From Geomonas agri (GTDB lineage Bacteria; Desulfobacterota; Desulfuromonadia; Geobacterales; Geobacteraceae), in NCBI RefSeq assembly GCF_020179605.1, contig NZ_JAINZO010000001.1, forward strand, positions 1,648,799 to 1,712,798: DNA of 64,000 nucleotides. Direction: 5' to 3'. Position numbers and translations under genes: made by a program. Below are positions 17,536 through 26,235 of this stretch, piece after piece. How positions within the stretch are numbered: position 1 is the stretch's first letter; each line of letters begins with the position of its first letter. A model generated the notes under the pieces. It was not told where the DNA came from, made no database searches, and saw only the letters and a list, made by a program, of their open reading frames with translations.

Positions 17536-18138
17536 TCAGTCGAAGGGGTGTTCCGGAAGGAAGAGCCGCACGCCGACCATGCCCAGGAAGCTGGTGGGGT
17601 CGTACTCGTTGGCGGTCGATTTCAGGTCGCCGGTGGGCGCGAAGACGCCCTTCAGTTCCGCCGTCAAGGCGATCCCCCTGGTCACGAAGTAGTCCACGCC
17701 GGCGCTGACATGCCCTCCCGTCGTCCAGGACAGGTCGAACTTGCCGTTGTACTTGTTGGTGAAGCTCCCCTGGATGAAATCGACCCCCGCCCCGAGGTAG
17801 GGAACCAACTGCCTGTCCGGGGTGAAGCGGTACTGCAGCCCAAGGGAGAAGTCAGTGAGGGTGACGTCCCCTACTTTCCCGCTGCCGTTCTCGACCGACA
17901 GTGACGGCGCATGGGTGATGTCTAGCTCGGCAGCGAAGTTACTGCCGAAGCCGTAGATGAGACCGCCGCCCGCGGCGAAGCCGGTACCGGACTTGGTGGT
18001 GCCGCTGATCAGGTCATCCTGCAACGGCATCTGGAAGCCGAGCTTTCCGGTAAGGCCGATCCTGCCGTCGATACCGGCGGCGAAGACGTTCGACGTGAGT
18101 AGCAGCAGTCCCATCAGTAAGGAAGTGATAAGGCGCAT
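17536..18138 (-). CDS. OmpW-like outer-membrane beta-barrel protein
   Basis: A 200-aa protein with a signal peptide (SLLMGLLLLTSNVFAA, cleavage near residue 22). Alternating amphipathic strands follow, including FGSNFAAELDITHAPS, SLGLQYRFTP and VPYLGAGVDF, and the last strand reads FLGMVGVRLFL. This matches small eight-stranded OmpW/OprF-type barrels. The start is the ATG at 18138 because AAGGGGGAC precedes it; an ATG eight codons earlier lacks a site. It sits between the lipoprotein and DUF192 genes in the tad operon and may be an outer-membrane accessory to the pilus, which is inferred from position. Confidence 0.8.
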   Translation of the reverse strand: MRLITSLLMGLLLLTSNVFAAGIDGRIGLTGKLGFQMPLQDDLISGTTKSGTGFAAGGGLIYGFGSNFAAELDITHAPSLSVENGSGKVGDVTLTDFSLGLQYRFTPDRQLVPYLGAGVDFIQGSFTNKYNGKFDLSWTTGGHVSAGVDYFVTRGIALTAELKGVFAPTGDLKSTANEYDPTSFLGMVGVRLFLPEHPFD

Positions 18139-18163
18139 CAAGTAGTCCCCCTTGGTGATCATA

Positions 18164-19075
18164 TCAGTTTGATGACGGCTGGCTATTGGCCTGGGTGTTC
18201 ACCAGTGTCGCAATAAAGCCGCCGTAGGAGAAGATTTTGGCCGCAGGGTTGCTCCAGTCCGGCGCCTCGACCTTGTATACCAGCGAGCACGAGTTTTCAC
18301 TGCCTATTTCAGGAACGGCCACTACCACACCGGCATTGAAGATCCCCTTGCCGGTGTCATCCGTGGTGACGGTCTGCTGCAGGGTTTCCGGTGAGTCGAT
18401 GAACACGGGACAATTCCCGATCTCGCTGTAGACACTGACCGTTACCGGGACGCGGGTGCGCGGGTAGCCGTTATTGTCCAGCACCTGGAAGGGAACCAGT
18501 TGCAGAATCATCCTGGGATCAGAAGGAAGTGGAACGGCATTCAGGCTTACCTTGATGGTGTTCAACGTGCCGTCCGGATCGGTGGGGCTTTTTGTGGTCA
18601 AAAACTTGATGATGTTGGTTTCGCTACGCAGAATTTTGGTTATGGCGACAGCGGTGACCAACTGCCCGTTTACCGAAGAGGACGCCTTGAGGATGACGTC
18701 AACCGCCGACGTTGTAGTCTCATCAGCTTTCACCACATTGACCGCGGTCCCATCGGAGACGGTCTGCTGTATGGGAGTGGCGATGGTGACCGGTCCTTCG
18801 ATGGCCTCGAACTTGATGGGCTGTTGTGATACAGGCCTGTTTTCCGAGTCGGTCAGCGTAGCAGTCGCTATGACAGAGCCATTCGAACCGACCGTGGCAG
18901 GCACGCTCAACGAGAGCTTATACGAAAGCACCGTACCAGATCCCGTGGGCGTGCTCGCATCACCCGTGCCCGGGGTGAAGGGGTTCGTGTTGCCACTGGA
19001 GCTGCCGCCGCACCCGGCCAAGGACATGATCAACACCGGCAGGAGAACGACTGCCGCCCTGAGTATACCTCGCAT
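18164..19075 (-). CDS. Lipoprotein with Ig-like/invasin-type repeats
   Basis: A 303-aa protein with a lipoprotein signal peptide and lipobox LAGC (Cys22). A Gly/Ser/Thr/Pro linker (about 23-50) is followed by beta-sandwich sequence typical of bacterial Ig-like domains: VGSNGSVIATATLTDSENRP, then a second related stretch around residues 165-260. Gly24 after the lipobox Cys suggests outer-membrane sorting. It lies 26 bp upstream of the OmpW-like gene and downstream of the 27-aa membrane ORF, within the tad unit. It could anchor or decorate the pilus exit, which is inferred from context only. Confidence 0.78.
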   Translation of the reverse strand: MRGILRAAVVLLPVLIMSLAGCGGSSSGNTNPFTPGTGDASTPTGSGTVLSYKLSLSVPATVGSNGSVIATATLTDSENRPVSQQPIKFEAIEGPVTIATPIQQTVSDGTAVNVVKADETTTSAVDVILKASSSVNGQLVTAVAITKILRSETNIIKFLTTKSPTDPDGTLNTIKVSLNAVPLPSDPRMILQLVPFQVLDNNGYPRTRVPVTVSVYSEIGNCPVFIDSPETLQQTVTTDDTGKGIFNAGVVVAVPEIGSENSCSLVYKVEAPDWSNPAAKIFSYGGFIATLVNTQANSQPSSN

Positions 19076-19129
19076 ATTTCCTCCTCAAACTTCACGGGTT
19101 CATAGCAGAATTGGGTGTTCGCCCCTAAG

Positions 19130-19154
19130 GGCGGCTCCCGGTCAGGGAGCCGCC
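19130..19154 (-). terminator. Strong hairpin after the tadC-linked microgene
   Basis: A perfect 10-bp stem GGCGGCTCCC / GGGAGCCGCC with a 5-nt loop lies 15 bp beyond the 27-aa ORF. There is no clear T-run, so it may be a weak terminator or a transcript-stabilising structure separating the core tad genes from the lipoprotein and barrel genes. Confidence 0.5.
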
Positions 19155-19168
19155 GGGCACGAGAGAAG

Positions 19169-19252
19169 TTACTTCCTGGCCAGCCGCGTGTAGATAAGAG
19201 CCAGTTCGACCGCGATGATCAGCAAAACGATTCCGTCAAAATCCAGTTGCAT
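19169..19252 (-). CDS. 27-aa single-helix membrane microprotein in the tad operon
   Basis: Reads MQLDFDGIVLLIIAVELALI, then YTRLARK. One membrane helix (about 7-21) is flanked by an acidic N-terminus and a basic C-terminus, the charge pattern of an N-out single-pass microprotein. GGAG lies 8 nt upstream of the ATG, and the gene starts 48 bp after the tadC stop. It is too short for most gene callers. It may bind TadB/TadC or another inner-membrane pilus component. Coding is supported by the ribosome site, position and composition, but not proven. Confidence 0.5.
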   Translation of the reverse strand: MQLDFDGIVLLIIAVELALIYTRLARK

Positions 19253-19300
19253 GAGGTGGTCTCCTTTCCTGCTCGTTTTTCCCCGGTGGGGGTAACCTAT

Positions 19301-20212
19301 CTACTTCATCAGGACCTTGCTGATCTGGACGTAGGCCGGCCCGAGGATCACCACCAACAGGGCCGGGAAAACAAACAGGATGAGCGGGAAGATCATCTTG
19401 ATGGTGGTCTTAGCGGCCGCTTCCTCTGCCATCTGCCGCCTCTTGGTGCGCAGCGATTCGGCGTGGACGCTCAGGGCCTGGCTCAGGCTGGTACCAAAAC
19501 GCTCGGTCTGGCTCAGCATGGTGACGAACGCCTTTACGTCATCGACCATGGTTCGCTCCGCCATGTCCTTGAGCGATTCGATCCTCGGCTTGCCGGCCCT
19601 GGTCTCCATGGTGGCTACCTTTATTTCCTGGGCCAGGGGATCGCCGGCGAACTGGGGCGTCTCCGTGGTCTTGATCAGCGCTGCGTCCATGCTGAGGCCG
19701 GCGTCGACGCAAACCGTGATCAGGTCGAGGATGTCAGGCAGGGTGTGGAAGATCTTCAGCCTGCGCTCGTTGAACTGGTGGTAGAGCCAATAGCTGGGAG
19801 CGAGATAGCCGACGATTGCCAGGATCGCAGAGATCAGGATCACCTGCCGGTCGAACTCGAGCCCCTTTGATATTACGTAGAGAAACAGGTAGGCAGCGGG
19901 CAACCCGCAGGCGAGCAGAATCTTGGCGCCGAAGAAGACGTAGACACTCTCCCTTTTGTAGCCGGCAGCGACCAGCATCCTCGAGTACTTGTTGCGCTCC
20001 TTGGAGGAGAGGTTGAGCATTTTCCCCACGTCGCTCAGCTGGTCGTACCACTTGGGGGCCTCGGGGACCAGCTCGATCTTGCTGACCTCCTGCACCTCGA
20101 ACTTCTCCAGGCGAGTCTGGACCACGCTGCGCCGTGACAGGTAGGGATAGACTCCCGCCCAGGTAAGGAGAATGATGGCTATGAATACGGTAGCAGTTAT
20201 GGCGTAGAGCAT
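19301..20212 (-). CDS. tadC: Tad pilus platform protein TadC (type II secretion F domain)
   Basis: A 303-aa inner-membrane platform protein. It has an N-terminal helix, helices near residues 95-150, the GspF-type cytoplasmic domain (FHTLPDILDLITVCVDAGLS ... LSQTERFGTSLSQALSVHAE) and a C-terminal helix (MIFPLILFVFPALLVVILG). TadC pairs with TadB to anchor the TadA ATPase and drive pilus extension. It is 9 bp downstream of tadB in the operon, and the length is standard. The start at 20212 is the first Met before the first helix. Confidence 0.93.
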   Translation of the reverse strand: MLYAITATVFIAIILLTWAGVYPYLSRRSVVQTRLEKFEVQEVSKIELVPEAPKWYDQLSDVGKMLNLSSKERNKYSRMLVAAGYKRESVYVFFGAKILLACGLPAAYLFLYVISKGLEFDRQVILISAILAIVGYLAPSYWLYHQFNERRLKIFHTLPDILDLITVCVDAGLSMDAALIKTTETPQFAGDPLAQEIKVATMETRAGKPRIESLKDMAERTMVDDVKAFVTMLSQTERFGTSLSQALSVHAESLRTKRRQMAEEAAAKTTIKMIFPLILFVFPALLVVILGPAYVQISKVLMK

Positions 20213-20221
20213 CTCTGGCCC

Positions 20222-21187
20222 CTAGATCCTGATCCTGATGATCTTTCTGATGACGAAAAGACCCACCACCTGCAGCACAATCGCCAGTGCAAGTACGTAG
20301 AGTCCCTTGGTCTCGGTATAGAGCGCGGACTCGTATTTGGGGTTCAACAGGTTGAAGAGAACGAAGGTGACCACGGGCAAGACGCCCAGCACGTATCCGG
20401 TCATCCTCCCCTGGGCAGTGTAGACCCGGACCTGCCTCCTGATCTTCAAACGCTCACGGATGGTCTTGGCGAGGTTCTCCAGGATCTCGGAGAGATTGCC
20501 CCCGACGTCGTTGTTGATGGCGATGGCGGTGGTGAAAAACCTCAGGTCGAGACTTTCGATCCTCTCGTTGAGGTTGCTGAGGGTCTCAGTGATCCTCAGG
20601 CCTAACAGCTGCTGTTCGTAGGCGGTTTTGAACAACTCCCCCACGGGGTCCGCGATCTCCTCGCCGACCAGCTGGATGGCGCTATTGAAGGAGTGGCCGG
20701 CACGCAGGCTCCTGGAGATCATGGTCAAGGCGTCGGGGAAGTTCTCGGTGAACTTTTCCAGCCGCTCCCTGATTTTGAACTGCAGGTAGGCAAACGGGAG
20801 CAGCGACAGGAGCACCGCCCCGACAAGGGCCGCCAGGATCGATTTCGACAGCAGCAGGATCAGTATGAAGGCCAGCACCGTGACCGAGGATGCGACCATG
20901 ACAAAGCGCGAAGCGGTGATCTTCAACCCAGCGTGGTCGAGTTTCTTGTCGAGATCGCGGGTCAGCGGCAGCTTGGCGAGAATCTGGTCCAGGGGGGGGA
21001 TTTCCCTGATGATCTCGGCACGGAGATCCTCCGGCATCCCTTGGGCGCTCTTGTCCCGGGCCAGGCGCTGCAATCGCCTCTTCAGTTCGTACTTAGGGGA
21101 GTTCCTGACCGCGGTGACGCCCAGGTAGAGCGCGATGAACAGGCAGAAAACCGCGAGGAAGGTTATGATCAGGATCGGTACCAGCAA
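20222..21187 (-). CDS. tadB: Tad pilus platform protein TadB (type II secretion F domain)
   Basis: A 321-aa protein. It has an N-terminal helix (2-24), a basic linker (KYELKRRLQRLARDKS) and the F domain with ENFPDALTMISRSLRAGHSF and FFTTAIAINNDVGGNLSEIL, both hallmark TadB/CpaG sequences. Two C-terminal helices follow. It forms the inner-membrane platform with TadC. It lies 8 bp after tadA with AGGAGG upstream of its ATG. The length is typical. Confidence 0.94.
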   Translation of the reverse strand: MLVPILIITFLAVFCLFIALYLGVTAVRNSPKYELKRRLQRLARDKSAQGMPEDLRAEIIREIPPLDQILAKLPLTRDLDKKLDHAGLKITASRFVMVASSVTVLAFILILLLSKSILAALVGAVLLSLLPFAYLQFKIRERLEKFTENFPDALTMISRSLRAGHSFNSAIQLVGEEIADPVGELFKTAYEQQLLGLRITETLSNLNERIESLDLRFFTTAIAINNDVGGNLSEILENLAKTIRERLKIRRQVRVYTAQGRMTGYVLGVLPVVTFVLFNLLNPKYESALYTETKGLYVLALAIVLQVVGLFVIRKIIRIRI

Positions 21188-21195
21188 GGTTCCTC

Positions 21196-22500
21196 CTAAT
21201 TTTCAAAGATGTCCCGGGGCAGCTCGTATCCGTACACCCTGAAGCGTTCCGCGAACAGCGGCCTGACCCCGGTAGCCCGGTACTCGCCGACCACCCTCCC
21301 CTCCTTGTCGATCCCCTTCTGGTCGAAGACGAACACGTCATGCATGACGATGGTGTTACCTTCCATGCCGGTGACCTCGGAGAGCTTCACCACCTTCCTA
21401 GTACCGTCGGAGAAGCGGACCAGCTGCACCACCACGTTGAGCGCGCTCGCCACCTGTTCCCTGATGGCGCGCTCAGGGAGGTCCATCCCCGCCATGAGCA
21501 CCATGGTCTCGATGCGGGCCAGGGCGTCGCGGGTCGTGTTGGCGTGCACAGTGGAAATGGAACCGTCGTGACCGGTGTTCATTGCCTGGAGCATGTCCAG
21601 CGCCTCGCCGCCGCGGATCTCGCCCAAGACGATGCGGTCCGGCCTCATCCTGAGGGCGTTGCGCACCAGGTCGCGCTGGGTGACCTCGCCCCTCCCCTCG
21701 ATGTTGGGAGGGCGGGTTTCCAGCCGCACCACGTGCTCCTGCTTGAGCTGGAGCTCGGCGGAGTCTTCGATGGTGACCACGCGTTCGTCGTGGGGAATGT
21801 AGGCCGAGAGGACGTTGAGCATGGTGGTTTTACCGGTACCGGTACCGCCCGAGATGAGGATGTTGAGCCTGGTCTTCACCGCTCCTTCGAGGAGCCGCTG
21901 CATGCGCGCGTCAAGCGTACCCAGGGTGAGGAGGTCTTCCATCTTGAGCGGGTCCTGGCCGAAACGCCGGATGGAGAGCACCGGACCGTCCAGGGCCAGA
22001 GGCGGGATGATGGCGTTGACGCGGGAACCGTCGGGAAGCCGCGCGTCCACGTAGGGAGAGGACTCGTCGATGCGGCGGCCGACCTTGGAGACGATGCGCT
22101 CGATGATCTGCATCAGGTGGGCGTTGTCCTTGAAGCAGACGTCGGTCTTGGCCAGCTTGCCGAAGCGCTCCACGTACACCTGCGAGGCCTTGTTGACCAG
22201 GATGTCCGAGACGTGGGGGTCGGCCAGGAGCGGCTCAAGAGGTCCCAGGCCGAAGGTCTCGTGCTGGATCTCGACCACGAGGCGGTCACGCTCGAACTGG
22301 TTCAGCGGCACCCCTTCCTCGATGATCAGATTTTCGATGACGAAGCCGATCTCCCGGTTGAGCTCGTTGCTCCCCAACAGGTCCAACTTGGCGAGATCGA
22401 GCCGCTCGATCAGGCGCCGGTGGATGCGGCTCTTGAGATCCTGGAAGAATTCCTGGTCCTGCATGGTGCCGGGGGTGCGAAACGGGTCGTTAGGCGTCAT
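21196..22500 (-). CDS. tadA: Tad pilus assembly ATPase TadA/CpaF
   Basis: A 434-aa secretion ATPase of the PilT/VirB11 superfamily that powers Flp pilus assembly and retraction. Walker A is GGTGTGKTT with Lys224. The Asp box ([12 protein letters not shown]), Walker B ([20 protein letters not shown]) and His box ([15 protein letters not shown]) follow. The N-terminal domain (about 20-190) is the CpaF-type. The gene sits between cpaE/tadZ and tadB, 27 bp after the former. All catalytic motifs are intact. Confidence 0.96.
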   Translation of the reverse strand: MTPNDPFRTPGTMQDQEFFQDLKSRIHRRLIERLDLAKLDLLGSNELNREIGFVIENLIIEEGVPLNQFERDRLVVEIQHETFGLGPLEPLLADPHVSDILVNKASQVYVERFGKLAKTDVCFKDNAHLMQIIERIVSKVGRRIDESSPYVDARLPDGSRVNAIIPPLALDGPVLSIRRFGQDPLKMEDLLTLGTLDARMQRLLEGAVKTRLNILISGGTGTGKTTMLNVLSAYIPHDERVVTIEDSAELQLKQEHVVRLETRPPNIEGRGEVTQRDLVRNALRMRPDRIVLGEIRGGEALDMLQAMNTGHDGSISTVHANTTRDALARIETMVLMAGMDLPERAIREQVASALNVVVQLVRFSDGTRKVVKLSEVTGMEGNTIVMHDVFVFDQKGIDKEGRVVGEYRATGVRPLFAERFRVYGYELPRDIFEN

Positions 22501-22527
22501 GGTGGCCTCTCGTATCGGTAGTCTGCG

Positions 22528-23649
22528 TTACTTGACCAGCTCGGCCAGCGTCAGGAGCGCCTTGCTGACTGGCGACCGGGGCGACATCTTCACCACCGGC
22601 ATCCCCTTGTTGATCGAGGCGACCACGTCCAGGTACTCGTTGGGTATGGTCTGGAATACGGTGTGGCCGAGTACCTTCTCGGCGTCCTTCACTTGGATGT
22701 CCGCCTTGGGGAGGTAGCGGTTGACTACCAGTTTCAGGCGGTCCTTGCGCAGCCCCTTGCGCTCCATGGCGGTCAGGTAGCGCTTGGAGTTCTTGAGGGC
22801 GGGGAGACTGAGAGCGGTGGTGAAGAGCACCACGTCCGAGGATTCGAAAATGGCCATGTTGCACCCGGCCAGCGGCCCGCCGCAATCAACTACCACGTAG
22901 GTGAAGACCCCCTTGAGAAACTCCAAGATGCGGCGCACCTGATCCGGGGTGATGGAGATGGCGTCGTCGACCTCGTTGGGCTCGGTAAGCACGAAGGGGC
23001 CGGAGGAGTGCCGGGTCATCACGGTCATCAGGAAATTGGCGTCGAGCCGGTCAATGTTGCTGGTGACGCTGCTCAGGGTGTAGGTCGGGTTGACGTCGAG
23101 GAAGGTGCTGATGTCCCCGGAATAGAGATTCAGGTCCACTAGCGCCACCTTGGTCCCTTCCGAGGCAAGGCTCGCGGCCAGGTTCACCGCGACCGTGGTG
23201 GTGCCGGTGCCGCCGGTCGGGTAGTAGACCGAGATGAGCTTGCCGTTGGGGGTCTTGTCGGAGCTGGAGGAGAAAAAGAAACGGCCCACCTTCTGCAGGG
23301 CCTGTTTCAGTTCCTCCTGGGTGATGGGGCGCAGCATGTATTCAACGGCGCCGGCGCGCATGAGCGAGAGGATCCAGTCGGAATTGCGCTCGGCGGAGCT
23401 GACGATGACCGAGGTTCTGGGAAAGCGCGAGGTGATGTGCTGCACCTCCTGCATGCCGCGCTGGATGTCGTTCACCTCGAGGATGACCACGTTGGGGGCG
23501 CTGTTCTCGATGAGCCGGACCCCATCGGCAAAGGTATCCACGGAGCCCGCGATGCTGATGGTCTCCGCAAACGGCCTCAGGGTTGCCTCGATGGATTCGC
23601 GGGCGGAGGCGTCGCTGTCGATGATGGCCAAAGTGATGGAAGGAGGCAT
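22528..23649 (-). CDS. tadZ: Pilus localisation protein TadZ/CpaE (receiver-like plus MinD-like ATPase)
   Basis: A 373-aa protein. Residues 1-125 form a receiver-like domain (LAIIDSDASARESI) whose phospho site region is VVILEV, so Glu stands where Asp is usual, suggesting a pseudo-receiver. The MinD/ParA-like ATPase begins near residue 140. Its P-loop reads YPTGGTGTTTVAVN, lacking the usual GK lysine, as in other CpaE/TadZ proteins. TadZ places the pilus machinery at the pole. It is directly upstream of tadA. Confidence 0.92.
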   Translation of the reverse strand: MPPSITLAIIDSDASARESIEATLRPFAETISIAGSVDTFADGVRLIENSAPNVVILEVNDIQRGMQEVQHITSRFPRTSVIVSSAERNSDWILSLMRAGAVEYMLRPITQEELKQALQKVGRFFFSSSSDKTPNGKLISVYYPTGGTGTTTVAVNLAASLASEGTKVALVDLNLYSGDISTFLDVNPTYTLSSVTSNIDRLDANFLMTVMTRHSSGPFVLTEPNEVDDAISITPDQVRRILEFLKGVFTYVVVDCGGPLAGCNMAIFESSDVVLFTTALSLPALKNSKRYLTAMERKGLRKDRLKLVVNRYLPKADIQVKDAEKVLGHTVFQTIPNEYLDVVASINKGMPVVKMSPRSPVSKALLTLAELVK

Positions 23650-23671
23650 ATGGGTCGTCGATCCTTTGTCG

Positions 23672-24763
23672 TTATTTCACCAGGGAGGCCTTGTCCCCCA
23701 GGAAGTTGGTGGTTTCGCAGGCTTCGCAGCTGATTGACAGCACTTCTATGTAACCGTCGGGACCACCACAAGAGGGAAGAGTGCTGGGGACGGTACCACT
23801 GTGACCGCCCGGCACGCTGACGTCGGAGATGGTGATCTGCGCGTACTGAACCAGCGAGGTGAAGCGCTCGCCCCATGAGACCGACGAGGGGCAAAGCCCG
23901 AAGATCGGGACCAGGATAGTCCAGGTGCCCCCGGGGGAAGAAGGCGTCCTCTTGGCGACGAAGGTGTCCTCCAGCACGTTTTTCACCTGGCCGAGGCCGT
24001 TGTTGGTGTAGAGCGTCTGGCCACAAAGCCCCAGCGGGATATCCTGCCTTCCATCGATCAGTTCCGCGACGACGCTGTTGCGCCCAAGATCGGTGGCGTG
24101 GGAGGTCGCGGAAAACTCAGTCCACCCCACGGTGTAGGTGTAGTCGAGGCCGCAGGCCGGATCCTTGGCCTGGGTCTGGTTGAAGTAGACCCTGAAAGGG
24201 GTCGGCTTGGAGCAGAGGTCCTGGCACAAGACCACCGGGGCCGAGGGCTTTGGGGGGCGGCAGGCGATGGCCTCCGACTTGGCGCTCATCTGCCCCCAGT
24301 TGAACACCTGCCCGAAAAACAGGGCAACCTGCTTGTTGTCGGTGCTGATCCCGGTCCCGGTCTCGGTGTTCCTGCGGGCCACCACCTTGACGGCGTTGGC
24401 GACCTTGCCGGCCGGCACGGGGTTGGCCAGCGTACCGGCGGTCTTGTCCCAGTAGCCGATGACCACGTCGCCGCCATTATCGTTGGTGTCGTTGCGATCG
24501 ACCTTCACCTGTTCGCCGGCCGCCTGGTTCTTCTCGGCGAAATCCTTGGCTGCCTGGCGCGCCGCTGCGAAATTGGAAAGCTTGGCGACGCCGGCCAGGG
24601 CACCAGCGTCGGCCGCGTTTTGCAGCTGCCCCTTGGCGACGTACATGTACCCCATGTCCACCGCCAGGCTGACGAAGGCCACCAGCACCACCAGCATCAG
24701 GGCGATGTAGACGATGGCGAAGCCTTTGTCGCCGAGCTTTTTCAATCCCCTAAAGGCATCCAT
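23672..24763 (-). CDS. tadG: TadG-like pilus protein with Flp-type N-terminus
   Basis: A 363-aa protein. A pilin-like N-terminal helix (GFAIVYIALMLVVLVAFVSL) is followed by the TadG-type sequence DMGYMYVAKGQLQNAADAGALAGVA. A large periplasmic part with scattered Cys follows (CRPPKP, CQDLCSKP, CGLDY, CGQTL, CEACE). TadG proteins are pseudopilin-like and help pilus assembly or adhesion; the von Willebrand domain of classical TadG is not obvious here, so this may be a shorter variant. Its start overlaps the secretin end by 22 bp. Confidence 0.82.
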   Translation of the reverse strand: MDAFRGLKKLGDKGFAIVYIALMLVVLVAFVSLAVDMGYMYVAKGQLQNAADAGALAGVAKLSNFAAARQAAKDFAEKNQAAGEQVKVDRNDTNDNGGDVVIGYWDKTAGTLANPVPAGKVANAVKVVARRNTETGTGISTDNKQVALFFGQVFNWGQMSAKSEAIACRPPKPSAPVVLCQDLCSKPTPFRVYFNQTQAKDPACGLDYTYTVGWTEFSATSHATDLGRNSVVAELIDGRQDIPLGLCGQTLYTNNGLGQVKNVLEDTFVAKRTPSSPGGTWTILVPIFGLCPSSVSWGERFTSLVQYAQITISDVSVPGGHSGTVPSTLPSCGGPDGYIEVLSISCEACETTNFLGDKASLVK

Positions 24764-26199
24764 GACAGCTCCTTCTCCTGTCCCGGAGTAAGCTTTCTGT
24801 CGGTCGGAAGCTCGGTCTTCACGCCCGGGGCCGTCGGCTGCACGAGCCTGGGCGTGATGAAGAACACCAGCTCCTTCTCCTTGATCTCCTTGCTGCTGGA
24901 GCGAAACAGGGCACCGAGTACCGGGATGTCGCCCAAGACCGGGATCTTGGACATGTTCTTGATCTCCTCCTCCTGGAGCAGACCGGCCAGGATCAGGCTT
25001 TCGCCGTCCTTCAGCTCGACGCTGGTCTCCACGGTCCTACTGTCGATAATGGGATAGCCGTTGACCGGCAGGAAGCCCTGGATGCTGCTCACCTCGGCCG
25101 GGTTGATCTTCAGGGAGATGGTGCCGTTTTCCATGACTTCAGGCTTGAACTTCAGCTTGATGCCGATCGGCTCGTACTTGATGGTGGTCGTGGCCTGGCC
25201 GTTGGTGCTCTCCACGATGGCGATGGGGACCTTGCTCCCTGCCAGGAAGTTCCCCTCCTGGGAGCTTCTCACCAGGAGGTTCGGCTCGGCGAGCACCTTG
25301 GCATGCCCCTTGGACGAGAGCGCCTGCAGCACCGCGGCGATACCGGCGGGGAAGTAGGAGACACCGACCTGGAAGGTGTCCAGCGAGGGGAAGTTACCGA
25401 TGCCCGTCCCGGTCCCGGACAGCGTGCCGTTGGGGCCGGCGATCAGGTTGGAGAAGCCTTCGCCGGTCTTGCCCTTGATGGCGTAGCTGATGCCCATCTC
25501 CCGGAGCGAACTCTTGTCGATCTGGGCCACCTTGACCTGCAGCAGCACCTGCTGAGGCGCGTTGACCGTGATGTTGTTGATCACCTTGCCCGCGTACGCC
25601 TTGGCGATCTCGACGGCCTTGGCCTTGGTCAGGTCGTTGGCAACGTTGCCCGAGAGTACCACCGTGTCGTTGGCGTACTGGACCTCGATGGTCTCGGTCG
25701 GCGCGATCTCCTTCAGCTGGGTCTCGATAGCCTGGCGATCACCGGTCACCTTCAGGTCGAAGAAGGTCGGCGCGGGGCGTTCGTCCCCCTCCCCCTTGGT
25801 CCAGATGATCATGCTGGTGCTGCCGATCATGATGCCGTCGAGCTTCAGCACGTATTCAGACAGGACCTCGGGGACCACGAACTTGTTGGTGTTGCTCACC
25901 TCGGAGTCGGAGCTCCTCTTTTTGGTCACGCTGACCGGCACCGGCACCACGACGGTCTCGTTCGTTCCCGGCCTTGGGAGGGTGACCGTCTGGTCCACGT
26001 CCTTCTCCTTGGCCTCCTTGTTGGTGTTGGCGAGGGTAACCAGGACGATCTTCTTGTTCTGGCTCTTGAAGTCCACCAGGATGCTCTTGTAGAGGCCCAC
26101 CTCCAGGGGAACACCGGCGGTGGCGGCGGTGGCGAAAGCACAGGTCAATAACAACGCCCAGGTCAACAGCAGCAGTTTTCTAGTCGGGACCATTATCAT
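24742..26199 (-). CDS. cpaC: Tad outer-membrane secretin CpaC/RcpA
   Basis: A 485-aa secretin precursor with a signal peptide (LLLLTWALLLTCAFATAATA, cleavage near residue 29). An N-terminal pilus-assembly domain and a BON-like domain (NDTVVLSGNVANDLTKAKAV) lead to the C-terminal secretin core (ILAGLLQEEE, PVLGDIPVLGALFRS, ELVFFITPRLV). It forms the outer-membrane exit pore of the Flp pilus. The ATG at 26199 is preferred, with GAGG 7 nt upstream; an ATG at 26193 is equally in frame. It is 36 bp downstream of cpaB. Confidence 0.94.
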   Translation of the reverse strand: MIMVPTRKLLLLTWALLLTCAFATAATAGVPLEVGLYKSILVDFKSQNKKIVLVTLANTNKEAKEKDVDQTVTLPRPGTNETVVVPVPVSVTKKRSSDSEVSNTNKFVVPEVLSEYVLKLDGIMIGSTSMIIWTKGEGDERPAPTFFDLKVTGDRQAIETQLKEIAPTETIEVQYANDTVVLSGNVANDLTKAKAVEIAKAYAGKVINNITVNAPQQVLLQVKVAQIDKSSLREMGISYAIKGKTGEGFSNLIAGPNGTLSGTGTGIGNFPSLDTFQVGVSYFPAGIAAVLQALSSKGHAKVLAEPNLLVRSSQEGNFLAGSKVPIAIVESTNGQATTTIKYEPIGIKLKFKPEVMENGTISLKINPAEVSSIQGFLPVNGYPIIDSRTVETSVELKDGESLILAGLLQEEEIKNMSKIPVLGDIPVLGALFRSSSKEIKEKELVFFITPRLVQPTAPGVKTELPTDRKLTPGQEKELSWMPLGD

Positions 26200-26235
26200 C
26201 AAAGCACCTCATTCGTGAGCTTTTTGCCGTAGTGG

